Source: Paracoccaceae bacterium (GTDB taxonomy: Bacteria; Pseudomonadota; Alphaproteobacteria; Rhodobacterales; Rhodobacteraceae). Taken from it: a stretch of 64,000 nucleotides of DNA. A program made the position numbers and the translations under genes. Below, in pieces: positions 10,367 to 23,746 of the stretch; the first letter of the stretch is position 1; the number at the start of each line of letters is the position of its first letter. The notes below the pieces were generated by a model that saw only the letters and a list, made by a program, of their open reading frames with translations, was not told the origin of the DNA and searched no databases. The stretch covers positions 62,001 to 126,000 of the forward strand of contig JALSKC010000043.1 of NCBI GenBank assembly GCA_026989055.1. Reading direction: 5' to 3'.

Positions 10367-11173
10367 ATGGAATTGTTGAGAAAGCCGGTGGCGGACCGGG
10401 GCAAGCTGCATGACATTACGCCGGAAAGCGCGGGTTGGGGGTATGTGGGCTTCGGGCTTTACAAGCTGGCCTCGGGCGAGCGGGCGGCGGAAGTCACCGG
10501 CGGGCGCGAGGTGATCCTGGTGCTGGTCGAGGGGCGGGCGCGGATCACGGCAGCGGGGCAGGATTTCGGCGAGATGGGCGCGCGCATGAGCGTGTTCGAA
10601 CGTCTGCCGCCGGCCTGCGCCTATGTGCCCGACGGTTCGCAGTGGGCAGCCGAGGCGGTCACCGATTGCCTGCTGGCGGTCTGTTCGGCGCCGGGCAGCG
10701 GCAGCCACGCGGCGGCAGTGATCGGCCCCGAGGGGATCGAACTCGTGTCCCGGGGCAAGGGGGCGAACACCCGCCATATCCACAACATCGCCATGGAGGA
10801 TCGCGACGTGGCCGGCAGCCTGCTGGTAACCGAGGTGTTCACCCCCGACGGCAACTGGTCGTCCTGGCCAGCGCACCGCCATGACGAGGACGATTTTCCG
10901 CGCATGACCTATCTGGAAGAGATCTATTACCACCGGATCAACCCGGCACAGGGTTTCGGATTCCAGCGGGTTTTCACCGAGGACGGCAGTCTTGACGAAT
11001 GCATGGCCGTCAGCGACGGCGACGTGGTGCTGGTACCGCGCGGCCATCACCCCTGCGGCGTGCCCTATGGCTACGAGATGTATTACCTGAACGTGATGGC
11101 CGGGCCGCGGCGCAGCTGGCGGTTCCGGAACCACCCGGATCACGACTGGATCTTCCGGCGTGACGCGGGCTGA
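10367..11173 (+). CDS. iolB: 5-deoxy-glucuronate isomerase
   Basis: A 268-residue two-cupin protein that isomerises 5-deoxyglucuronate to 5-dehydro-2-deoxygluconate, the substrate of IolC. The C-terminal cupin shows the metal-binding pattern in WPAHRHDEDDFPRMTYLEEI, with two His and a Glu. ATG 10367 is preferred to the in-frame GTG at 10358 because AAGAGGTG then sits at normal ribosome-site distance. It is separated from iolE by a 60-bp spacer with a strong hairpin, unlike the overlapping genes before it. Confidence 0.92.
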   Translation: MELLRKPVADRGKLHDITPESAGWGYVGFGLYKLASGERAAEVTGGREVILVLVEGRARITAAGQDFGEMGARMSVFERLPPACAYVPDGSQWAAEAVTDCLLAVCSAPGSGSHAAAVIGPEGIELVSRGKGANTRHIHNIAMEDRDVAGSLLVTEVFTPDGNWSSWPAHRHDEDDFPRMTYLEEIYYHRINPAQGFGFQRVFTEDGSLDECMAVSDGDVVLVPRGHHPCGVPYGYEMYYLNVMAGPRRSWRFRNHPDHDWIFRRDAG

Positions 11174-11207
11174 CAGGGAACATGGCGAGAGGCCATGACG
11201 AGGGGCC

Positions 11208-12353
11208 ATGACGATGAAGGAACTTGGCGTCGCCCTGATCGGAAGCGGTTTCATGGGCAAGGCCCATGCCCTGGCCTGGCGCACGGTGGATGCGCTCTTC
11301 GGGGAGGGGCCCCGCCCGCGCCTCGAGATCCTGTGCGACAGGCCCGCGGAACGGGCCGAAGAGCAGGCCCGCCGCTTCGGCTTCGCCCGGGCCACCGACG
11401 ACTGGCGCGCGGCGATCGCCGATCCGCGGGTGGATGCGGTTTCGGTCACCACGCCGAACGGGATGCACCGCGATATGGTGATCGCCGCGGCCCGCGCCGG
11501 CAAGCATGTCTGGTGCGAAAAGCCGATGGCGCTGACGCTGGAGGATGCCCGCGACATGGCCGCGGCGGTGGAAAGGGCCGGGGTGGCGGCGGTGGTCGGC
11601 TACAACTATACCCAGAACCCGACCTTCCTGCACGCGCTCGAACTGCTCGGCGCCGGCCGGATCGGGCGGCCGATCCATTTCCGGGGGTTCGTTGACGAAG
11701 ACTACCAGGCCGACCCGGACTCTCCCTGGAGCTGGCGCTGCCTGAAGAGCGCCGCCGGGCTGGGCGTTCTGGGAGACCTGACCTGCCACCTGATCAGCAT
11801 GGCGCAGCGACTGATGGGGCCGGCCGAGGTTGTCGCGGCCGACATCCAGACGGTCCACCGCAGCCGCCCGCGCCCGGAGGGGGGCGGGCGCGGACCGGTG
11901 GAAAACGAGGATATCGCCAGCGCGCTGCTGCGGTTCGCAAACGGCGCCCAGGGGGTGATTTCCTCCTCCCGGGTGGCCTGGGGCCGGAAGAACCGGCTCG
12001 CCTTCGAACTGCACGGCGAAAGCGGCATGATCTGCTTCGATCAGGAGCGGATGAACGAGCTGCGCCTCTATGTCGCCGAGGGACCGTCGGCAACCCAGGG
12101 GTTCCGCACCATCCTGGCCGGCCCGCAGCACCCCCATTACGCCCGCTTCAACCCCGCCCCCGGCCATACGCTGGGCTTTCAGGAGCAGAAGACGATCGAG
12201 GCGGCGGGCTTTCTCGACATGATCGCGGGGCGTGCGAGCCGCGCGGTGGGAATCACCGAGGCCCTGCAGATCGAAACGACGATCCACGAAATCGCCCGCG
12301 CCGCGGACCGCGCCGGCAGGCTCTCCCGCGCCGCGGCGCCGGGCGGCGGCTGA
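11208..12353 (+). CDS. Second Gfo/Idh/MocA family oxidoreductase
   Basis: A 381-residue NAD(P)-dependent dehydrogenase. The Rossmann motif ALIGSGFMGKAH is at about residues 9-20 and CEKPMALTLEDA near 104 supplies the catalytic Lys. The C-terminal half is the Gfo/Idh/MocA substrate domain. It is about 50 residues longer than the first dehydrogenase and clearly not a recent copy of it. It lies 34 bp after iolB on the same strand, so it probably acts on another inositol stereoisomer or an inosose. Which one cannot be read from sequence. Starts at 11208 and 11214 are equivalent choices. Confidence 0.85.
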   Translation: MTMKELGVALIGSGFMGKAHALAWRTVDALFGEGPRPRLEILCDRPAERAEEQARRFGFARATDDWRAAIADPRVDAVSVTTPNGMHRDMVIAAARAGKHVWCEKPMALTLEDARDMAAAVERAGVAAVVGYNYTQNPTFLHALELLGAGRIGRPIHFRGFVDEDYQADPDSPWSWRCLKSAAGLGVLGDLTCHLISMAQRLMGPAEVVAADIQTVHRSRPRPEGGGRGPVENEDIASALLRFANGAQGVISSSRVAWGRKNRLAFELHGESGMICFDQERMNELRLYVAEGPSATQGFRTILAGPQHPHYARFNPAPGHTLGFQEQKTIEAAGFLDMIAGRASRAVGITEALQIETTIHEIARAADRAGRLSRAAAPGGG

Positions 12354-12383
12354 CGGCCACGCGCGCAAACGCAGGGCCCCGGC

Positions 12384-17202
<4,819 letters not shown>

Positions 17203-17922
17203 TCAGGCACCCATGGCCATCGGCCGGTCCGTCTCCGCCTCGGTCGGCTGCGGGTCACGCAGGACATAGCCGCGCCCCCAGACCGTTTCTATGTAGTTCT
17301 CGCCGCCGGTGGCCTGCCCGAGCTTCTTGCGCAGCTTGCAGATGAACACGTCGATGATCTTCAGCTCCGGCTCATCCATGCCGCCATACAGGTGGTTGAG
17401 GAACATTTCCTTGGTCAGCGTGGTCCCCTTGCGCAGCGACAGAAGCTCGAGCATCTGGTATTCCTTGCCCGTAAGATGGACCGGCTTGCCGTTGGCGCTG
17501 ACGGTCTTGGCATCGAGGTTCACCTCGATCGCGCCGGTCCTGATCACCGATTGCGAATGCCCCTTCGAACGCCGGATGATGGCATGGATCCGCGCCACGA
17601 GTTCCTCGCGGTGGAAGGGCTTGGTCAGGTAGTCGTCGGCCCCGAAGCCGAACCCCTTGATCTTGCTTTCGGTGTCATCCGCCCCGGACAGGATCAGGAT
17701 CGGCGTGTCGATCCGCGCCATCCTCAGCTGGCGCAGCACCTCGTGACCGTTCATGTCCGGCAGGTTGAGGTCGAGCAGGATCAGGTCATAGTCATACAGC
17801 TTGGCCAGGTCGATCCCTTCCTCTCCCAGATCGGTGGCATAGACGTTCAGATTCGCGTGGGTCAGCATCAGCTCGATGCTTTTTGACGTCGTGGGGTCAT
17901 CTTCCACCAGCAATATGCGCAT
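17203..17922 (-). CDS. ctrA: Cell cycle / motility response regulator CtrA
   Basis: A 239-residue OmpR-class response regulator. The N-terminal receiver domain has the acidic pair EDD at residues 7-9, phospho-acceptor Asp51 in LLDLNLPD and the conserved Lys in LTKPF. The C-terminal winged helix contains [13 protein letters not shown] and ends WGRGYVL. CtrA, phosphorylated through CckA-ChpT, binds TTAA-N7-TTAA sites. In Caulobacter it governs the cell cycle, while in Rhodobacterales it controls motility, gene-transfer agents and related traits. It lies 95 bp downstream of sciP on the same strand, and a CtrA-like box occupies that gap. Confidence 0.96.
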   Translation of the reverse strand: MRILLVEDDPTTSKSIELMLTHANLNVYATDLGEEGIDLAKLYDYDLILLDLNLPDMNGHEVLRQLRMARIDTPILILSGADDTESKIKGFGFGADDYLTKPFHREELVARIHAIIRRSKGHSQSVIRTGAIEVNLDAKTVSANGKPVHLTGKEYQMLELLSLRKGTTLTKEMFLNHLYGGMDEPELKIIDVFICKLRKKLGQATGGENYIETVWGRGYVLRDPQPTEAETDRPMAMGA

Positions 17923-17975
17923 CTCGGGATCTCCGCTTGGAACAGGACTTTGCCGTCAACTCTGGACAAGAATGG

Positions 17976-17990
17976 TTAACTACAAGTTAC
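17976..17990 (+). promoter_or_regulatory. Candidate CtrA box before ctrA
   Basis: TTAA-N7-TTAC (TTAACTACAAGTTAC), one mismatch from the TTAA-N7-TTAA consensus. It lies 54 bp upstream of ctrA in the sciP-ctrA gap, the right place for autoregulation. Binding is not shown. Confidence 0.55.
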
Positions 17991-18017
17991 TGCCGAGGAG
18001 AGTGTAGCAGCCACAAC

Positions 18018-18296
18018 TCAGGGTTGTCTATACTGCTGGACTTTCGTCACCCGCAGCGCCGCAACCCCGTGCCGGTCGAGCGCGCGTTTCCACTCGGCAA
18101 GTTCCTCGCGGCTCAACCCCCATTTTTCGAGCGCTTCCCGCTGGCTGATCAACCCGCCGTCAACCGCCCGGACGACCGCCGCCTTGCGGGAGGCGACCCA
18201 GCGCCGGGTATCGGCTGGCGGCAGATCCGCCCTGGTCATCACCGTTCCGTCCGCAAGCGTCACCGCCCGCACACCCCCTATCTTCTTCAAGAACAT
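18018..18296 (-). CDS. sciP: CtrA inhibitor SciP (DUF1153)
   Basis: A 92-residue helix-turn-helix protein that binds CtrA and blocks its activation of transcription. The DUF1153 pattern is clear: MFLKKIGGVRAVTLADG at the start, then RADLPPADTRRWVASRKAAV, an ISQREALEKWGLS recognition-helix region, and a LRVTKVQQYRQ-like end. The start at 18296 is preceded by AGGGGTGAGC; the frame stays open for 70 more codons upstream, but those residues do not belong to the family. It lies upstream of ctrA on the same strand and diverges from mnmA. Confidence 0.93.
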   Translation of the reverse strand: MFLKKIGGVRAVTLADGTVMTRADLPPADTRRWVASRKAAVVRAVDGGLISQREALEKWGLSREELAEWKRALDRHGVAALRVTKVQQYRQP

Positions 18297-18346
18297 CTGC
18301 TCACCCCTGTTTCCCACCAGGATGCCGGATTCTTGCGGGGGCCTGT

Positions 18347-18378
18347 TTAACGAGCGGTGAAACCCGCCCTTGAGAGTC
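18347..18378. promoter_or_regulatory. Possible CtrA half-site and GANTC site in the sciP-mnmA gap
   Basis: TTAA-N7-TGAA (18347-18361) resembles a weak CtrA box, and GAGTC (18374-18378) is a GANTC sequence, the CcrM methylation target. Both lie in the divergent sciP/mnmA promoter region. Short motifs such as these can occur by chance. Confidence 0.3.
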
Positions 18379-18397
18379 GTTAGCATTTGCCTATATT
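18370..18397 (+). promoter_or_regulatory. Putative sigma-70-type promoter of mnmA
   Basis: TTGAGA (18370-18375), a 16-bp spacer, then TATATT (18392-18397), ending 26 bp before the mnmA ATG. Both hexamers are close to consensus and stand out from the GC-rich surroundings. Confidence 0.5.
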
Positions 18398-18423
18398 CCG
18401 GCGCACCTTCCGGAGAAAGCCGC

Positions 18424-19572
18424 ATGCCCCTCGCAGCCGACAGCAGAAGGCCGAACAGCCTGGGCTTTGCCAAACCGCCGGCCGAAACCCGTGTGGTCGT
18501 GGCCATGTCGGGCGGGGTGGACAGCTCGGTGGTAGCCGCCGAACTCGTCCGCGAAGGCTACGACGTGGTCGGCATCACGCTGCAACTTTACGATCACGGT
18601 GCAGCGCTGGCGAAAAGGGGCGCCTGCTGCGCAGGGCGCGACATTCACGATGCGCGCCGGGTGGCGGAAAAGCTCAACTTCCCCCATTATGTGCTTGATT
18701 ACGAAAGCGTATTCAGGGAAAGCGTCATCGAGGAATTTGCCGAAAGCTACCTGGCTGGCGCAACGCCGGTGCCCTGTATCCGCTGCAACGAGCGGGTCAA
18801 GTTCCGCGACCTGATGGAAACCGCCCGCGATCTGGAGGCCGACTGCATGGCCACCGGCCATTACATCCGGCGCCTGCCCGGCCGGCACGGGGCCGAGTTG
18901 CACATGGCCGCCGATCCGGCCCGGGACCAGAGCTACTTCCTGTTCAACACGACCCGAAAACAGCTTGATTTCCTGCGCTTTCCGCTCGGTCACCTGAAGT
19001 CCAAGGCCGAAACCCGCGCCCTGGCGCTCCGCCACGGGCTGGAGGTGGCCGACAAGCCCGACAGCCAGGACATCTGCTTCGTTCCCGAGGGAAACTACGC
19101 GGCGGTGATCGAGAAGCTGCGCCCGGGCGCCGCCGAGCCGGGCGAGATCGTGGATGTGGACGGGCGGGTGCTGGGCTCGCATCGCGGGGTGATCCACTAC
19201 ACCATAGGCCAGCGCCGGGGGCTCGGAATCGGCGGGCTGGAAAGGCCGCTTTACGTGGTGAAGCTGGATCCGGAGGCGCGCCGGGTGATCGTCGGCCCGC
19301 GCGAGATGCTGGCCACCCGGATCATTCCGGTGCGGGAAATCAACTGGCTGGGGGATGCGCCCTTCGACAGCCGTCTCCAATGGGAGCTGGCGGTCCGGGT
19401 GCGCTCCACCCGCCCGCCGCACCCGGCGCTGGTCCGCCCCACCGGGCCGACAAGCGCCGAGGTCGAGCTTGCAGTTGCGGAAGAAGGCGTAAGCCCCGGA
19501 CAGGCCTGCGTTTTCCATGCACCGGAAGGCAGCCGGGTATTCGGTGGCGGCTGGATCGCGCGGCAAGGCTGA
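18424..19572 (+). CDS. mnmA: tRNA-specific 2-thiouridylase MnmA
   Basis: A 382-residue enzyme that 2-thiolates the wobble uridine of tRNA-Lys/Glu/Gln. The PP-loop motif SGGVDSS, catalytic Cys in the [11 protein letters not shown] segment, and the second Cys in the [11 protein letters not shown] segment are all present. The C-terminal beta-barrel follows. ATG 18424 is chosen because GGAGAAAGC precedes it; the longer frame overlaps the promoter. It is monocistronic and convergent with lpxB. Confidence 0.95.
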   Translation: MPLAADSRRPNSLGFAKPPAETRVVVAMSGGVDSSVVAAELVREGYDVVGITLQLYDHGAALAKRGACCAGRDIHDARRVAEKLNFPHYVLDYESVFRESVIEEFAESYLAGATPVPCIRCNERVKFRDLMETARDLEADCMATGHYIRRLPGRHGAELHMAADPARDQSYFLFNTTRKQLDFLRFPLGHLKSKAETRALALRHGLEVADKPDSQDICFVPEGNYAAVIEKLRPGAAEPGEIVDVDGRVLGSHRGVIHYTIGQRRGLGIGGLERPLYVVKLDPEARRVIVGPREMLATRIIPVREINWLGDAPFDSRLQWELAVRVRSTRPPHPALVRPTGPTSAEVELAVAEEGVSPGQACVFHAPEGSRVFGGGWIARQG

Positions 19573-19583
19573 GCCGATCTGCG

Positions 19584-19634
19584 GCCCCGTGCCGCCCGGG
19601 GCAGCCTGCCAATGCCGACCCCGGAAATGTCGGC
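19584..19634. terminator. Two hairpins between convergent mnmA and lpxB
   Basis: GCCCCG (19584-19589) pairs with CGGGGC (19597-19602) over 7 bases, and GCCGAC (19614-19619) pairs with GTCGGC (19629-19634) over 9. Both lie in the 66-bp gap between converging stops. There is no strong T tract, so termination is only suggested. Confidence 0.35.
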
Positions 19635-19638
19635 GCGG

Positions 19639-20823
19639 TCAGCCCCTCGCCGGCCGCCGCGCAAGCCCTTCGAGCACGGCGCGCGCCGCGCGCAGTCCCG
19701 GCGCCGCCCCTCCCTGGCCAAGCGCGCGCATGCTGCGCTCCATGACCTTGATCTGCTCGGCACGCGCCGTCCGGTCCGACAGCAGCCGCTCGAGCGCCCC
19801 GGCGATCGGTCCGGCCCGGCAGCGCGGGCCGAGAAATTCGGGAATGGTGCGGGTTCCCGTGATCAGATTGGCCAGGGTGATCGTGTCCACCCGGGCCAGG
19901 GCCGACATGATCTTCCAGCTCGGCCAGCTCATGTCATAGGCGACGACCATGGGCGTGCGTGCCGCGCAGAGCTCCAGCGAAACCGTGCCGGATGCCGCCA
20001 GCGCCAGATCGGCGGCCGCAAAGGCCTGCCGCTTGCGCGCCTCGGCCAGTTCGGCAGGCAGCGCACGCGGGTCCAGCACGATTGGATCTCCGGGCCAGGC
20101 GCGAACCGCTTCGGCGACGATCCCGGCCACTCCCGGGGCTGCCGGAACCACCGGACGCAGGTCGGGGCGGGCGCGGATCAAGCGCTCCAGGACCTGCCCG
20201 AACACGGGCGCCAGGCGCTTCACCTCGCCTTGACGGGAGCCCGGCAGGAGCAGCAGCACCGACGCGCCCTGCAATCCGTGCCCGGCGCGGAAGGCGTGCA
20301 CCTGCGCCGGGCTCGCCCGCGGTTCGGCCACCACCGGATGGCCGACGAAATCGCAGCGCATGCCGGCCGCCTCCATCAGCGGCGGCTCGAAGGGCAGCAG
20401 CGCCAGCACCTGATCGACGCACCCGGCCATCTTCGCCGCCCGCCCCGGCCGCCAGGCCCAGACCGAGGGCGCCACGTAATGCACGATCCGGATTTCCGGC
20501 GCGGCGCGGCGCACCCGACGGGCCACGCGCAGGCAGAAGTCCGGGCTGTCGATGGTGATCAGGACATCCGGGCGGGAGTCGAGAACCGCCCGCGCCGTTT
20601 CGACAAGCCGCTGTCGCAACCGGCGGTATTTCGGCAGGATCTCGGCGATGCCCATCACCGAAAGCTCGTTCATGTCGAACCGGCTGATCAGCCCCTCTCT
20701 CTGCATCGTCGGCCCGCCGATACCGTCAAAGGAAACCCGCGGCGCCAACTGCCGCAGCCCGGCCATGAGCGCCCCCCCGAGCCGGTCGCCCGATGCCTCG
20801 CCGGCGATCAGGAACGCCCGCAT
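19639..20823 (-). CDS. lpxB: Lipid-A-disaccharide synthase
   Basis: A 394-residue membrane-associated GT19 glycosyltransferase that joins UDP-2,3-diacylglucosamine to lipid X to form the lipid A disaccharide. The N-terminal IAGEASGDRLGG motif, the SVMGIAEILPKY segment and the later LLLPGSRQGEVKRL motif identify it. Start ATG 20823 overlaps the lpxI stop by one base. It is the last gene of the envelope block, convergent with mnmA. Confidence 0.95.
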   Translation of the reverse strand: MRAFLIAGEASGDRLGGALMAGLRQLAPRVSFDGIGGPTMQREGLISRFDMNELSVMGIAEILPKYRRLRQRLVETARAVLDSRPDVLITIDSPDFCLRVARRVRRAAPEIRIVHYVAPSVWAWRPGRAAKMAGCVDQVLALLPFEPPLMEAAGMRCDFVGHPVVAEPRASPAQVHAFRAGHGLQGASVLLLLPGSRQGEVKRLAPVFGQVLERLIRARPDLRPVVPAAPGVAGIVAEAVRAWPGDPIVLDPRALPAELAEARKRQAFAAADLALAASGTVSLELCAARTPMVVAYDMSWPSWKIMSALARVDTITLANLITGTRTIPEFLGPRCRAGPIAGALERLLSDRTARAEQIKVMERSMRALGQGGAAPGLRAARAVLEGLARRPARG

Positions 20824-21623
20824 CAGCCCGCCCCCCGCGACCAGAGAAACAGGCCGGCCGCCTCGCTCTCGGCAATCACCCGCGCGCGCTCCAGAACCAG
20901 AACCCCGCCGGCCTCGATGACGATTCCGCCAAGGCCTGCCGCGGCCGCTCCTTCCACGGTGCGCGGGCCGATCGTCGGCAGGTCGATGCGCCTGTCCTGC
21001 CCGGGCTTGGGGGCCTTGAACAGGATGCCGCCGGCGGCGGAATCTCCGAGAGCGGACAGCATCGCGTCGGTGCCCCCGGGCCCCTCGCGCGCCACTTCGC
21101 GCCCGCCGGCCACGACACAGGCCTGCCCGGCATCGCCCGCTCCCAGCTCGGCCAGAACCCTGCGCGCCACCGCGATGTCGGCCGCCACCCCGGGGCCGGG
21201 GCAGACGCGGGTCGCCACGCCCTCGGGCAGCAGCAGATCGGGGGCGATTTCCTGCGCCGCGCGAATCGTCAGCCCGCGCTCCTCGAACAGCTCCAGCGCC
21301 ACGCGCAACGCGCCGTCATCGCCCAGCGCCAGCGCCGCCGCGATCCGGGGCAGCAACGGCCGGGTCGCCGCATCCAGAAGCGCCGGGTCGAGCCCGGGGC
21401 GGCTGATCGCCCCGGCGAAACAGACCTCGCCGACCCCCTCGGCAGCGAGCCGCGCGAGCAGGCTGCCGAGCCGTTCGAGGCGGAAGGTCTCCACTTCCGG
21501 GCCGACGCCCGGTTCCGGCTCCGCGCCCTGCAGCGCAAATACCCGGAAGGCAGTGCCGGCCGCGCGCAGCCGGCCCGCCAGATGAACCGGCAGCTGCCCC
21601 CGCCCCGCGATCAGCGCCAGCAT
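20823..21623 (-). CDS. lpxI: UDP-2,3-diacylglucosamine diphosphatase LpxI
   Basis: A 266-residue protein of the DUF1009/LpxI family, which replaces LpxH in alphaproteobacteria and hydrolyses UDP-2,3-diacylglucosamine to lipid X. The N-terminal IAGRGQLPVHLA motif and the C-terminal DRRIDLPTIGPRTVEGAA region with its acidic catalytic residues are visible. It lies between lpxA and lpxB, where it supplies the substrate for LpxB. Confidence 0.95.
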   Translation of the reverse strand: MLALIAGRGQLPVHLAGRLRAAGTAFRVFALQGAEPEPGVGPEVETFRLERLGSLLARLAAEGVGEVCFAGAISRPGLDPALLDAATRPLLPRIAAALALGDDGALRVALELFEERGLTIRAAQEIAPDLLLPEGVATRVCPGPGVAADIAVARRVLAELGAGDAGQACVVAGGREVAREGPGGTDAMLSALGDSAAGGILFKAPKPGQDRRIDLPTIGPRTVEGAAAAGLGGIVIEAGGVLVLERARVIAESEAAGLFLWSRGAG

Positions 21624-21627
21624 CGCC

Positions 21628-22443
21628 TCACCCCGGCGTCAGGAAGGAGCGGTCCGAATCGGCAAGGATGAACTCCAGCATCTCGCGCACATGCCGGTTT
21701 TCGGCCTCGGCGATCAGGCGGCCGGCGCGTTCCTGAAAGGTTCCCCTGCCCCGGGCCAGCGCCCGGTAGGCGCTGCGCAGCGCGGCGATGTCTTCCCGCG
21801 CCACGTTGCGCCGCCTGAGCCCGATCAGGTTCAGCCCGTCGAGCGTGCCCCGCGGCCCCTGGACCAGCCCGAACGGGATCACGTCGTTGGTGACCATGGT
21901 CACCGCGCCGATGATCGCCCCGCGGCCGATGCGCACGAACTGATGCACCCCCGAGAGCCCGCCGATGATCACGTCATCCCCGATGACGCAGTGACCGCCG
22001 AGCGCCGCCTGATTGGCCATGATCACCCGGTTGCCCACCTGCGCATCATGGCCCACATGGGCGCCGGTCATGAACAGGCAGTCGTCGCCTACCCGGGTGA
22101 TCCCGCCACCGCCCTCGGTGCCGAGATTGAGCGTCGCGCCTTCGCGGATCCGATTGCGCCGGCCGATGACCAGCCGGGTCCGCTCGCCGCGGAACTTCAG
22201 ATCCTGCGGCACCTCGCCGACCACGGCGAAGGGGAAGACGACGGTTTCATCGCCGATCTCGGTGCACCCGCTCACCACCGCATGGCTCTTGAGCTCGACC
22301 CCGGCCCCGAGCACCACCTCCGGCCCGACCGTGCAGAAGGGGCCGATCCGGCAACCGGGGCCGATGCGCGCCCCCGGTTCGACGATGGCCGAGGGGTGGA
22401 TGCGCGCCGAGGGGTCGATCTGCGCCTTCGGGGGGGCGGACAT
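21628..22443 (-). CDS. lpxA: UDP-N-acetylglucosamine acyltransferase
   Basis: A 271-residue trimeric left-handed beta-helix acyltransferase performing the first step of lipid A synthesis. Hexapeptide repeats (I/V-G-X4) run from residue 10 to about 190, and the catalytic His lies in MTGAHVGHDAQ near residue 125. ATG 22443 sits 2 bp after the fabZ stop. The frame stays open upstream through fabZ out of frame, so the longer version is rejected. Confidence 0.95.
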   Translation of the reverse strand: MSAPPKAQIDPSARIHPSAIVEPGARIGPGCRIGPFCTVGPEVVLGAGVELKSHAVVSGCTEIGDETVVFPFAVVGEVPQDLKFRGERTRLVIGRRNRIREGATLNLGTEGGGGITRVGDDCLFMTGAHVGHDAQVGNRVIMANQAALGGHCVIGDDVIIGGLSGVHQFVRIGRGAIIGAVTMVTNDVIPFGLVQGPRGTLDGLNLIGLRRRNVAREDIAALRSAYRALARGRGTFQERAGRLIAEAENRHVREMLEFILADSDRSFLTPG

Positions 22444-22445
22444 GT

Positions 22446-22910
22446 TCACTCTCCGAGCAGATCCATCATCGCGGTGAACTCGGCCGAACAGGCCAGCCTT
22501 CCCTCCACCTCGGCGCGCCCGGAGAACTTCCAGACCCGACCGCCGCCCCGCAGCGCGGTGACATGCATCTTCAGCACGTCTCCGGGCACCACCATGCGGC
22601 GGAACTTGGCCTTTTCCACGCTCATGAAATAGATCAGCATCTCGCGGTCGATCACATCCATCGAGACCCCGACCAGCACCCCGGCGGTCTGCGCCATCGC
22701 CTCGATGATCGTCACCCCGGGCATGATCGGCTTGCCGGGGAAATGCCCCTGGAAATGCGGCTCGTTGAAGGTGACGTTCTTGATGCCGACGGCAGACTCG
22801 TTGACGGTGATGTCTTCCACCCGATCCACCATCAGGAACGGGTAGCGATGCGGCAGGATGCGCTGGATCAGCTCCAGATCTGCGGTGCGCGTTTCTGCAT
22901 CGGCGGTCAT
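22446..22910 (-). CDS. fabZ: 3-hydroxyacyl-[acyl-carrier-protein] dehydratase FabZ
   Basis: A 154-residue hot-dog-fold dehydratase of fatty acid elongation. Its catalytic His and Glu lie in [23 protein letters not shown] 22910 follows AGGAGAAGGAGCAGAG, an excellent ribosome site. Its pairing with lpxA is widespread because FabZ and LpxA compete for 3-hydroxymyristoyl-ACP. Confidence 0.95.
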   Translation of the reverse strand: MTADAETRTADLELIQRILPHRYPFLMVDRVEDITVNESAVGIKNVTFNEPHFQGHFPGKPIMPGVTIIEAMAQTAGVLVGVSMDVIDREMLIYFMSVEKAKFRRMVVPGDVLKMHVTALRGGGRVWKFSGRAEVEGRLACSAEFTAMMDLLGE

Positions 22911-22984
22911 CTCTGCTCCTTCTCCTGGCTTCATGCCCGTGGCTTCGGGTCTTGTTATCGAAGCGCCTGCCCGGACACAAGAAG

Positions 22985-23013
22985 CCCCGCGGGCACGGCC
23001 GCCCGCGCCGGGG
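22985..23013 (-). promoter_or_regulatory. GC-rich hairpin between ompH and fabZ
   Basis: GCGGGC (22989-22994) pairs with GCCCGC (23001-23006) over a 6-base loop, with outer CCCC/GGGG pairing across a small bulge. It sits in the 139-bp gap and could dampen read-through from ompH into fabZ. No T run is present. Confidence 0.35.
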
Positions 23014-23049
23014 GGCCGCTCCCCGGTGCCGGCAGAGGAGCGCCGGCCT

Positions 23050-23745
23050 TCATCCGCCGTCCCCGGCGCTGCCCCAGCTACCATTCCCGCTGCCCCCGGT
23101 GCCGTTCCCGCTGCCGTTTCCGCTGCCGGCCGTGGGTGGGTCCCCCGGCGCGGGCGGCATCGCCTCCCCGGGCGCTTCCCCCGGCGCCGCCTCCCCGGCC
23201 TCCGGCACCCCCCCGGCAGAGGCATCCAGGGTGGCATTGACCCGCCGGATCGCCTCGCGGGTAATATCGATTCTCCCGGCCGACAGCAGCACGTTGCGCC
23301 GCTCCATGATGATGAGCGCGCCCCGCTCCAGGGCGATATCCGAAAGGATCGGGGCGATCCGGTCCATGAATGCCTGCCGCTCGGAAACGCGCAGCTGCTC
23401 CAGCTCCCGCTGCTTGGCGTCCTGCTCCCGGCGAATCCGCTGCACCTTCTCGTCGAAGGCGTCGGCGAGGCGGCGGAACTCGGCCGGATCGAGCGTCGGG
23501 CGCAGCTCGGTCAGCTCCCGCTCCTCGGCTTCCAGCTCGCTGGCGATGCGCCGGTTTTCGGCCGCCAGCGCCCGCATCCGCTTCTGCAGATCGGCGGTGA
23601 TGCCCCGACCGAGGAAGGTGGCCGCGAGCAGCTGCTCGGTATCCAGCACCAGCACCGGCGCGACCGGAACGCCGACGCTCTGGGCCCGCGCCCCGCCACC
23701 GGCCAGCGAGGCGAGGCACAGAGCAAGGACAGCAGCGCGCAGCAT
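23050..23745 (-). CDS. OmpH/Skp-family periplasmic chaperone
   Basis: A 231-residue secreted protein. Residues 1-22 are a signal peptide ending ARA. Residues 30-170 form the Skp/OmpH domain with long charged coiled-coil arms, and [13 protein letters not shown] is the usual first strand. The last 55 residues are a Gly/Asn/Ser/Pro low-complexity tail encoded by a degenerate CCGCTGCCGTTT-like repeat, beyond the normal Skp length of about 160-170. Skp captures unfolded outer-membrane proteins for BamA, whose gene ends one base before this start codon. Here it occupies the place where many other alphaproteobacteria have lpxD. Confidence 0.88.
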   Translation of the reverse strand: MLRAAVLALCLASLAGGGARAQSVGVPVAPVLVLDTEQLLAATFLGRGITADLQKRMRALAAENRRIASELEAEERELTELRPTLDPAEFRRLADAFDEKVQRIRREQDAKQRELEQLRVSERQAFMDRIAPILSDIALERGALIIMERRNVLLSAGRIDITREAIRRVNATLDASAGGVPEAGEAAPGEAPGEAMPPAPGDPPTAGSGNGSGNGTGGSGNGSWGSAGDGG

Positions 23746-23746
23746 G

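Noticed and set aside
18018-18506. 162-residue version of SciP
   Set aside because: The first 70 codons overlap the divergent promoter and are not SciP-like; the start at 18296 has a ribosome site and gives the family length.
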